Assembly (NCBI RefSeq): GCF_000430645.1
Contig: NZ_AUMK01000010.1
Span: forward strand, 62,001 to 126,000
Direction of reading: 5' to 3'
Length of the DNA stretch: 64,000 nucleotides
Origin: Aquimarina latercula DSM 2041
Lineage (GTDB): Bacteria > Bacteroidota > Bacteroidia > Flavobacteriales > Flavobacteriaceae
Below are positions 57,993 through 64,000 of the stretch, one piece after another. Numbering within the stretch: the stretch's first letter is position 1; each line of letters starts with the position of its first letter. The translations under genes and the position numbers were made by a program. Below the pieces are notes generated by a model, which saw only the letters and a program-made list of their open reading frames with translations, searched no databases and was not told where the DNA came from.

Positions 57993-59255
57993 ATGAGTAC
58001 TGAGAAAAAAAAGATTAAATTAATTACCAAGACATCCAAAAGCTTCCTGATCTCAGGAATAGTTTTAATGTCTTTAAGCATGGTGGCATTATATTTTGTA
58101 ACCAATTTCTTTATTCGAGATGAAACTGATGAAGGGCTGGAGTCTACATTATACCGTATTGAACAAGCATTGGAAAAAGATCAAAATATCAATTCGCTTG
58201 AGCCATTAATCACCGTACAGAATACAGAAGAATTAGGCAAAACCGTTTTAAAGGATACTTTGATTTTTGATCCTGCCCAAAATGAAGAGGAATTATTTCG
58301 TGAAATTTCATCCTACAAAAAGGTACACAATAAAAATTATAAAATATCTGTAAGAACTCTAGTTGTGGAATCTGATGATATTATTCTGGCGATTTTGATA
58401 GCATACCTCAGTATTATCTTTCTGGTTTTTTTAACCCAATTTTATTATAACCGGATCAATTCAAAAATTATCTGGAAACCTTTCTTTAAAAACATCAAGA
58501 AAATACAGCAATTCTCGCTCCAATCAGATCAAGAAATTGTGTTAGAAGACACTGATATACTAGAGTTTTCTGAATTGAATAATGAAATAAAATCACTTAC
58601 CACTAAAGTAGTTACGGACTATAGAAACTTAAAACAATTTACAGAAGATGTTTCTCACGAGATTCAAACACCTTTGGCTATTGCGCAGGCCAAGGTAGGA
58701 AATCTTATAGATGAAGATGGGATAAGTGATAAACAGTTTCAGTTGCTTACCGAAGTGCAACAAAACATACAACGATTGGCTAATCTAAACAAAAGACTCG
58801 TATTACTTACTAAAATTGAAAATCAGCAATTTGATTACAACCAAAAAATAAATATAACCGAAAGTCTAAAGTCATCTATTAGCAATTTAAAAGAGATTAG
58901 CGATATCCCTATTGAAAGTAATGGATTAAAGGATCTAAACATTTTATTAGACGAAAATTTGGCGGGAATTCTTACCGATAATCTTCTTTCTAACGCTATT
59001 AAATACACTCCAAAAACTGGAAAGATTTTTATACGCACAGACAAAAAGTCTTTTACTGTTTCAAATAGTGGAAAAGATGCTATTAAGGAACCCCATAAAT
59101 TATACAACAGATTTTATACTGAAAACAAATCGAAAAAATCTTTGGGCTTGGGATTAGCTATTGTTAAAAAGATATGTGACGAATATGATTTTAATATAGA
59201 GTACTCATTTAAAGATCAGCATCATAATTTTACGATACACTTTCCAGCTGCTTAG
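57993..59255 (+). CDS. Sensor histidine kinase
   Basis: A 420-residue kinase partner of the response regulator. Two membrane segments (about 19-40 and 129-150) surround a periplasmic domain of about 90 residues. A dimerisation domain with phospho-acceptor His222 (DVSHEIQTPLAIAQAK) follows, then a HATPase domain with LTDNLLSNAIKYTPKTGK and a shortened G-box (GLGLAIVKKI). The signal is unknown; the small periplasmic domain has no recognised ligand fold. The last 26 bases overlap the convergent epimerase gene. Confidence 0.92.
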   Translation: MSTEKKKIKLITKTSKSFLISGIVLMSLSMVALYFVTNFFIRDETDEGLESTLYRIEQALEKDQNINSLEPLITVQNTEELGKTVLKDTLIFDPAQNEEELFREISSYKKVHNKNYKISVRTLVVESDDIILAILIAYLSIIFLVFLTQFYYNRINSKIIWKPFFKNIKKIQQFSLQSDQEIVLEDTDILEFSELNNEIKSLTTKVVTDYRNLKQFTEDVSHEIQTPLAIAQAKVGNLIDEDGISDKQFQLLTEVQQNIQRLANLNKRLVLLTKIENQQFDYNQKINITESLKSSISNLKEISDIPIESNGLKDLNILLDENLAGILTDNLLSNAIKYTPKTGKIFIRTDKKSFTVSNSGKDAIKEPHKLYNRFYTENKSKKSLGLGLAIVKKICDEYDFNIEYSFKDQHHNFTIHFPAA

Positions 59256-60189
59256 CATTTTTTTTGAACCATAGAATTTGTTCAGAAACGCCTTCTTCTA
59301 AAGTAATTGAAGGATTATACCCTAAAAGTTTCCTAGCCTTATCAATATTGGCATTAGTCCTTTTTTGATCTCCTATTCGCTTAGGCAGCATATCAAACTG
59401 GATCTTGGTTTTTAGTAATCGTTCAACAGTCTGTATACCTTCTTTGGTAGTATATTCTGCTTCTGTTCCAATATTAAAAATTTCACCATTACAAATATCT
59501 TCTTTACCAATAACAGAAACTACTCCATCCACTATGTCTTTAATATGAGTAAAACTTCTTAAATGCTGTAAACTACCATCAAAAAGAGGGAATTTCTTAT
59601 TGTGCATACCACAATCAATTAATTTGGTAAACAATTTATCTGGCCGTTCTCTTGATCCATAAACGGAAAACAGGCGTAATGAGCAAGCATTTAATAAACT
59701 TGTTCTTTGTTTAGACATCACTAGTTGTTCTGCTGCTAATTTAGTCACTCCATAATACGAAAACGGCTGGGGAATTTTGTTTTCAGTGCATGTTATCATC
59801 TTACCATACACAGAAGAGGAACTAATATTAACGAACATTTTTGGTTTTGTAAACTGTAATACATACTCTAATAGATTTTGTGTTCCCGTGATGTTATTAG
59901 TTAGGTAATCATCAAAGGTTGATGTTTTAGATATACCAGATTGTGCGGCAAAATGGAACACATAATCGATATCTACAGGCAATGAATTTACAATATGACC
60001 AATACGTAAATCCTGTTCAACGATTTGAATTCCCTTAAGGGATAATTCATCGGCATTTTTCCTTTTTAAAGAAGCATCATAATAATTAGAGAAATTATCA
60101 ATACCAATAACATCATGATTAAGTTCATTAAGTCTTTCTGCTACATGAGACCCTATAAACCCTGCAATTCCTGTAACCAAAATCTTCAT
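59230..60189 (-). CDS. NAD-dependent sugar-nucleotide epimerase/dehydratase
   Basis: A 319-residue extended SDR enzyme of the UDP-glucose/UDP-glucuronate epimerase group. Its NAD site is GIAGFIGSHVAERL (7-20), the catalytic Tyr and Lys are in YYGVTKLAAEQ (about 144-154) with Ser at NISSSSVYG (about 122), and the substrate region carries RLFSVYGSRERPD. It would make an activated sugar for the cell envelope. It overlaps the histidine kinase gene by 26 bases at the 3' ends. The exact sugar (glucose, glucuronate or another) cannot be determined by eye. Confidence 0.88.
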   Translation of the reverse strand: MKILVTGIAGFIGSHVAERLNELNHDVIGIDNFSNYYDASLKRKNADELSLKGIQIVEQDLRIGHIVNSLPVDIDYVFHFAAQSGISKTSTFDDYLTNNITGTQNLLEYVLQFTKPKMFVNISSSSVYGKMITCTENKIPQPFSYYGVTKLAAEQLVMSKQRTSLLNACSLRLFSVYGSRERPDKLFTKLIDCGMHNKKFPLFDGSLQHLRSFTHIKDIVDGVVSVIGKEDICNGEIFNIGTEAEYTTKEGIQTVERLLKTKIQFDMLPKRIGDQKRTNANIDKARKLLGYNPSITLEEGVSEQILWFKKNAKQLESVS

Positions 60190-60319
60190 TTATTTTAGGT
60201 ATTTATGCTTTTTCATTAAATATAAACCTTTATCAGATAGGAAGATTCGTTAATAGTCGAATATATGACTAACATATAAGGCTTCTAGTAAATGTTCGCT
60301 TTTTCTATAAAAATTAATT

Positions 60320-61393
60320 CTAAACTTGAACTGGGTATTCTTTTCCCGAAACTAAAATAAGATTGATTTTATCATAATAAGTATCCATGTTCTTTTTATT
60401 TGTAACGAATCCAAAGCTTTTTAATGTATTATAAGGTTCGTATTTTTCTTTTGCTGTTCCAGAAAACAAACCAATTGTTGGAGTATTGGTAGCACTCGCT
60501 AAATGCATAACTCCGCAATCCGCACTAATATGTAAATCTGTGTTTTCTATAACAGCTGCCATTTCCCTTATATCTTTGCTATAATACGTTGGAGCCGTGA
60601 AATTAATTTGCGATGTGTTCTCTATAGGAAGAATTTCTACAATATTATGATCAGGATATTTATGGAGTAATTCTGTATATCTCTCTTTCCACCATGCAAC
60701 TGAGTATTTTTTATCGCCTGTAGCATTGGTAAATATGGCAATAGTTTTTCTATTAACATCTATAATTTGGTTAAGAACTTCTTTCCCTTTTTTAATTTCT
60801 TGTTCTGTGAGCTTTATATCTAAACCAGGAATCTTCTTTTTTGATTTTGTATCACTTGTCTTTGTGAAATAATATCTAAAAAGATATACTGGTGTTTTAC
60901 CAAGATGCTTAAAATCTTCTGGAAAAGATTCTATTTTTTCTGGAGCATCAAATATCTTATATTTTCCGTTAGCGAGAAGGGTTAGAATTTTTCCCGAGGA
61001 AGATCCAATTTCTGCGTTAATCACCAAATCATATTTTCTAAAGCTTACCGATAAAAATATTTTTATATAAGTAAACAAGTTTTTAAATGGTTTTCTAGGA
61101 AGTTTAATAATTGTATTTACATTATTATAATTTTTAAATATTTTATCGGCCATATTCCCCTTAACTACCAAATCTATTTCACAATTCGGATAAACATCAA
61201 TAACTTCCTGAACTATCGGTGTAACCAATAAAAGATTTCCTAATCGACTGTTAGGTCTGCATATAAGAACCTTGTTGATATTAATATTTTCAGGATTTAC
61301 TAATAGTTTTTTTTGATATTTCCTCCCTATTTGCCTTGTTAGTAATGGCATGAGTTTTTTTCTTAATTTGTTTAGGAATGGTAATATGTTCAT
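60320..61393 (-). CDS. Glycosyltransferase family 9 (heptosyltransferase-like)
   Basis: A 357-residue GT9 enzyme for the lipopolysaccharide core. The Rossmann start is INKVLICRPNSRLGNLLLVTPIVQEVIDVYP (about 38-68) and the donor-binding C-terminal region has the conserved HISADCGVMHLASATNTPTIGLFSG (about 283-307), with the Asp/Ser-rich motif of ADP-heptose transferases. The transferred sugar is unknown. Its promoter carries three tandem 11-bp repeats of the response regulator. A 130-bp gap separates it from the epimerase gene and shows no strong feature. Confidence 0.88.
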   Translation of the reverse strand: MNILPFLNKLRKKLMPLLTRQIGRKYQKKLLVNPENININKVLICRPNSRLGNLLLVTPIVQEVIDVYPNCEIDLVVKGNMADKIFKNYNNVNTIIKLPRKPFKNLFTYIKIFLSVSFRKYDLVINAEIGSSSGKILTLLANGKYKIFDAPEKIESFPEDFKHLGKTPVYLFRYYFTKTSDTKSKKKIPGLDIKLTEQEIKKGKEVLNQIIDVNRKTIAIFTNATGDKKYSVAWWKERYTELLHKYPDHNIVEILPIENTSQINFTAPTYYSKDIREMAAVIENTDLHISADCGVMHLASATNTPTIGLFSGTAKEKYEPYNTLKSFGFVTNKKNMDTYYDKINLILVSGKEYPVQV

Positions 61394-61430
61394 GATTAAA
61401 TTAATTTATATAACCACAAACTAGTAAGTG

Positions 61431-61463
61431 ATTCTAAAGAGAATCTAAAGGAAATCTTAAGAT
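61431..61463 (-). promoter_or_regulatory. Response-regulator box before the GT9 gene (three 11-bp repeats)
   Basis: Minus-strand units CTTAAGATTTC, CTTTAGATTCT and CTTTAGAATCA in tandem, then TAGTTTG (61423-61417) 11 bases after the GA of the last unit. The gene starts 24 bases further on. Confidence 0.65.
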
Positions 61464-61513
61464 GTTCATAGAATCAAAAACACCTTAAAATTAATTCATT
61501 ACATTTAAAAGAA

Positions 61514-61558
61514 TTTAGATTTACTTTAAAATGCCTTAAGATTTCCCCTTTAGTTTTG
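61514..61558 (+). promoter_or_regulatory. Response-regulator box before the PepSY-like gene
   Basis: In register: TTTAGATTTAC (61514), TTTAAAATGCC (61525) and TTAAGATTTCC (61536). TAGTTTTG, a perfect TAnnTTTG, is at 61551-61558, exactly 11 bases after the GA of the last unit. The gene start is at 61586. Confidence 0.65.
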
Positions 61559-61585
61559 AGGTATTAATTTAAACACTTGTCATAA

Positions 61586-62029
61586 ATGAAAAAAATAGTA
61601 CTTATTACATCATTAGTAACAGCTATCAGTTCGGTAAGCTGCCATACTAAAGTAGTTGTTCCTGCTAAAGTGAAAGACACATTTGCTCAAAGGTTTCCTG
61701 ACGTTAAACCAATATTATGGGAAAAAGAAGATGAAAAAGAATGGGAAGTTAATTTCAAAATAGATGGAGTTAAACATTCTGCCAATTTTCTAGAGGATGG
61801 AACCTGGAAAGAAACTGAATATGAAATTTCTAAAAAGGATCTTCCAGAATTTATTCTACAATCATTGAAAGCAAACTTCGAGGATTTTGAAATTGAAGAA
61901 GTTGAAATCTCAGAAACCAAAACGGGCAAAGCTTACGAAATCGAAATCGAAGTTGGAGAAGAGAAATTAGAAGTTTTATTGGATATGAAGGGTACTATTA
62001 TTAAAAAAGAAGTGAAAGAAGATGATTAA
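61586..62029 (+). CDS. PepSY-like periplasmic lipoprotein
   Basis: A 147-residue protein with a signal sequence whose Cys19 (ISSVSCHTK) makes a plausible lipobox. Two PepSY-like repeats follow: VKDTFAQRFPDVKPILWEKEDEKEWEVNF (about 28-56) and LPEFILQSLKANFEDFEIEEVEISETKTGKAYEIEIEV (about 85-122). This group (PF11396) is common in Bacteroidetes and often sits next to OmpR-type two-component genes, perhaps as a periplasmic inhibitor or sensor accessory. It is controlled, by prediction, through the 11-bp repeats just upstream. Function is not established. Confidence 0.82.
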   Translation: MKKIVLITSLVTAISSVSCHTKVVVPAKVKDTFAQRFPDVKPILWEKEDEKEWEVNFKIDGVKHSANFLEDGTWKETEYEISKKDLPEFILQSLKANFEDFEIEEVEISETKTGKAYEIEIEVGEEKLEVLLDMKGTIIKKEVKEDD

Positions 62030-62033
62030 TAAA

Positions 62034-62696
62034 TTACTCCCTATAAATGCGATAGTTTTTGGGATTTATAAAAATGAGGAAAAAAATTAAAGCAAAACAA
62101 AATTCATATACTTCCCACTTTCTATCCGCCTGTATGATAACTATGGTAAGAGTTGCTATCACAAATGCCAAGGTATGGTGATATCTTGGTAAAGGAATCG
62201 CAAATAAGTTAATTTTATCTTTAATCCATAAAGACTTCTTATACAAAAAAGGAAAAATCAATAGATAAATAGTTAGTATCAATATAATAAGTTTGCCAAA
62301 AATATGCTTATTAACACTCACATCACCAACCATAAGATTATGCAAATTTGTTTCTTTTTGCTTATTGTTTTGATTGAAAAAATCTCCCGACTTTAAATCA
62401 AATAATCGTTGCCCCCAAGAAATTTCTTCTCCTGCAGCGAATAAAAATAAAATTGCTAGTCCAACAACTCCTAAAAACCAATATATCCTTTTGTTCTTAT
62501 ATTCCTTTAAGAAGACAAACCATAAATATATAGAGGAACAGCCCAATAAAATAGTTGTTCCCCATTCTATAAATCCGTCTTCGGCGGCGAAAACACCATT
62601 AAAGTACATTTTATCACTTATCGACAGGTATAAGCTTATAGATAGAATTACTACCAAAAAAAGGTACCCAATATATTCCTTACGTTTTAAATTCAT
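62034..62696 (-). CDS. Multi-pass membrane protein, unknown function
   Basis: A 220-residue integral membrane protein with about six hydrophobic segments. A conserved motif AAGEEISWGQRLFDLKSGDFF lies near residues 84-105, the mark of an uncharacterised family that I know only by this motif. The acidic GEE and Trp could form an active site facing the periplasm. It converges with the PepSY-like gene (four bases apart) and follows the PAP2 gene by 15 bases, so it probably shares that promoter. Envelope lipid remodelling is a possible role. Confidence 0.7.
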   Translation of the reverse strand: MNLKRKEYIGYLFLVVILSISLYLSISDKMYFNGVFAAEDGFIEWGTTILLGCSSIYLWFVFLKEYKNKRIYWFLGVVGLAILFLFAAGEEISWGQRLFDLKSGDFFNQNNKQKETNLHNLMVGDVSVNKHIFGKLIILILTIYLLIFPFLYKKSLWIKDKINLFAIPLPRYHHTLAFVIATLTIVIIQADRKWEVYEFCFALIFFLIFINPKNYRIYRE

Positions 62697-62711
62697 AGTA
62701 ATGATGTTAAT

Positions 62712-63455
62712 TTAGAATTTCATTGCAAAATATACTCCATAATTCCCGTTTTCAATTCTAGGAATTAGGCTGATTCTATCCTTAGAATTCTTAAATGGAT
62801 TCCATTTAATTATAGGATCAAAATAATAAATTAATTCTGTGATCAATATTCCTATTCCCGCACTCATCATTACATCAGATAACCAATGGGCATTGTTCAC
62901 CATTCTAAATGTACCTGTAGTAATGGCAAAACCAAAACCACTGTAAGCCAATAATGGACTTGTGTCTTTAAATTCTTGGTATAATAATCCTGCTCCGGTA
63001 AAAGGAAGAGATGTGTGCCCGGATGGAAATGATTCGTAATCATCACTGCCATTCGGTCTTCTTTTCTTTATCAGTCTTTTGAGTCTAGTTGTAACGAAAT
63101 CATTTACTACTACGGCAATGGCAAGATTTTTTGTTTGATCAAACCAATGATTTTTAGCTTTGACTCCAAAAATATCAGCTCCATACATTTGAACAAAGGG
63201 TACATATCTTGTATAATCATCTATATTATTGTAATAATCGTTTCCAACTTGATTTCTTAAATCTCTTTGTAAATCCTTTTCAAAATCACTACCACTTATT
63301 AAAGCGCTCCAGAGCATAATAGATGCTGGTAATGTTAAACGTTTAACAAGTTTGTTCTCTGTTTTCTTCTTTTTAGGTATGCTAAAATTCTGAGAATTTC
63401 CGAAGGTGAATGACAACAATAAAACTATACCTACCAATACTTTTTTATAATCCAT
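62712..63455 (-). CDS. PAP2-family phosphatase
   Basis: A 247-residue secreted or membrane-anchored phosphatidic-acid-phosphatase-type enzyme with a signal peptide (KVLVGIVLLLSFTFGNSQ). The three motifs are in order: KRLIKKRRPNG (about 129-139), ESFPSGHTSLPF (about 145-156) and FRMVNNAHWLSDV (about 187-199); the catalytic histidines are those in PSGH and in AHWLSD. The SR of the third motif is FR here. It would dephosphorylate a lipid phosphate such as undecaprenyl diphosphate or lipid A. Four tandem response-regulator repeats stand upstream. Confidence 0.9.
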   Translation of the reverse strand: MDYKKVLVGIVLLLSFTFGNSQNFSIPKKKKTENKLVKRLTLPASIMLWSALISGSDFEKDLQRDLRNQVGNDYYNNIDDYTRYVPFVQMYGADIFGVKAKNHWFDQTKNLAIAVVVNDFVTTRLKRLIKKRRPNGSDDYESFPSGHTSLPFTGAGLLYQEFKDTSPLLAYSGFGFAITTGTFRMVNNAHWLSDVMMSAGIGILITELIYYFDPIIKWNPFKNSKDRISLIPRIENGNYGVYFAMKF

Positions 63456-63483
63456 AATGTTTTTTGTTTCAAACTATTATGGA

Positions 63484-63526
63484 ATTCTAAAGTTGATCTT
63501 TAGAAAATCTAAAGGAAATCTTAATT
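63484..63526 (-). promoter_or_regulatory. Response-regulator box before the PAP2 gene (four 11-bp repeats)
   Basis: Minus-strand units ATTAAGATTTC, CTTTAGATTTT, CTAAAGATCAA and CTTTAGAATTC. TAGTTTG (63476-63470) begins exactly 11 bases after the GA of the last unit, the same distance as at the GT9 promoter. Confidence 0.65.
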
Positions 63527-63575
63527 TCAGAAATTAGGTGGGTCTAAATATTATAATTTCTTATTGATTACATTC

Positions 63576-63597
63576 TTTAAAATTGCTTTAGATTTCA
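63576..63597 (+). promoter_or_regulatory. Weak response-regulator-like box before the LptF/G gene
   Basis: TTTAAAATTGC and TTTAGATTTCA in tandem, 80 bases before the start codon. There is no -7 box at the distance seen at the other four promoters, so this is a doubtful member. Confidence 0.3.
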
Positions 63598-63677
63598 TTG
63601 ATATTTTTAGTTTTTATTAGACATTAACAGTTAGTGATCCAGTTTGGTTTTAATACTAGCATCTTTATCAGGTAAGA

Positions 63678-64000
63678 ATGAAAATATTAGATTGGTATAT
63701 CTTAAAAAGGTATTTAGGAACATTTCTAGTTATGTTGTCACTATTCATTCCCATTGGTATTATAGTTGATCTTGCGGATCATATTGATAATATTATTAAA
63801 AATAAGGCACCTCTTTCTGCGGTAATACAATTCTATTTGGATTTCATAATTTACTTTGCAAATCTTTTATTTCCCTTATTTCTATTTTTATCTGTTATAT
63901 GGTTTACTTCTAAGCTTGCCAATAAAACTGAAATAATAGCCATATTATCTTCAGGAGTTTCCTTTTGGCGTTTTCTAAGACCATACATTATTGGTGCAAC
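63678..64000 (+). CDS. lptG: LptF/LptG-family permease, 5' part
   Basis: The first 107 codons of a membrane permease cut by the window edge. It begins MKILDWYILKRYLGTFLVML, the usual start of YjgP/YjgQ permeases in Bacteroidetes, and already shows three membrane segments (near 14-32, 52-68 and 76-92). The Lpt complex extracts lipopolysaccharide from the inner membrane and moves it towards the outer membrane. The paralogues LptF and LptG cannot be told apart from this fragment, so the symbol is tentative. It adjoins the lipid-related genes of the 11-bp-repeat regulon. Confidence 0.85.
   Translation, partial: MKILDWYILKRYLGTFLVMLSLFIPIGIIVDLADHIDNIIKNKAPLSAVIQFYLDFIIYFANLLFPLFLFLSVIWFTSKLANKTEIIAILSSGVSFWRFLRPYIIGA

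Noticed and set aside
63576..63608. Fifth member of the 11-bp-repeat regulon before the LptF/G gene
   Set aside because: The repeats are present but the -7 box is not at the required distance, so I did not count it with the other four.
1..64000. CRISPR arrays, insertion sequences, transposases, toxin-antitoxin pairs
   Set aside because: None was seen. Despite the island character no transposase gene or spaced repeats are present.

Overview
The window is from a low-GC marine-type Bacteroidetes, almost certainly a Flavobacteriaceae (Aquimarina-like at a guess). The grounds are a flexirubin/dialkylresorcinol pigment cluster, Bacteroidetes promoters (TTG ... TAnnTTTG), very few Shine-Dalgarno sites, SusC-style CarboxypepD-TonB receptors and Bacteroidetes-only families (DUF3347, DUF3703, DUF6660, HYC_CC_PP).

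Region 1 (1-16.8 kb, mostly minus strand) is the pigment cluster. One tight operon reads from FabG (10837) down past base 1: FabG, FabF-like KS, ACP, acyltransferase, DarA, DarB, hotdog dehydratase, a small unknown, a BtrH-like acyltransferase, an ABC exporter, a thioesterase and further ketosynthases. Beside it lie a WG-repeat protein, a tyrosine ammonia-lyase and a divergent halogenase-like flavoenzyme. Tyrosine would give 4-coumarate, which the ACP/KS/FabG/dehydratase set extends to an aryl polyene; DarA/DarB make the dialkylresorcinol and an acyltransferase would join the two.

Region 2 (17.0-18.6 kb) has tRNA-Ser(GCT) and tRNA-Pro(TGG) under one promoter. A tyrosine recombinase sits against the tRNA-Pro 3' end and is followed by another tRNA-3'-end-like sequence.

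Region 3 (18.7-52.4 kb, all plus strand, visibly richer in G+C than its flanks) is a large metal-resistance island. The copper half holds HYC_CC_PP, a CusA-type RND pump, TolC, an HMA-AraC regulator, a CopA-CopB-like fused oxidase, DUF3347, a haem-binding protein, a 41-residue membrane peptide, a CopA ATPase, DUF305, and CusB fused to DUF3347. A TOPRIM protein of unknown role follows. The zinc/cobalt/cadmium half holds DUF6660, a CzcA-TolC fusion, CzcB, a PII-like protein, a Fur gene broken by an amber codon, four SpoIIAA/STAS-like paralogues, a membrane AlbA_2 protein, a zinc ribbon, a YceI-like protein, channel-like proteins, MgtC, a P1B-4 ATPase, an intact Fur, DUF3703 and a P1B-2 ATPase.

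Region 4 (52.4-57.2 kb, minus strand, AT-rich) is a second metal cluster: CDF transporter, DUF3703, Fur, TonB receptor and DUF6660. It shares paralogues and operator sequences with the island.

Region 5 (57.3-64 kb) has an OmpR-type two-component system, a sugar-nucleotide epimerase, a GT9 glycosyltransferase, a PepSY-like protein, a membrane protein, a PAP2 phosphatase and the start of an LptF/LptG permease. Tandem 11-bp repeats (CTTTAGATTTN) stand a fixed 11 bp upstream of the -7 element at four promoters here, which points to a previously unrecognised envelope regulon of this two-component system.

The most unusual signals are this 11-bp-repeat regulon, two cloverleaf-like RNA structures placed just before both RND pump genes, a shared TGCA-N7-TGCA operator in the metal genes, and the TOPRIM protein inside the copper operon. 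All functions were read from sequence alone; no database search was run.
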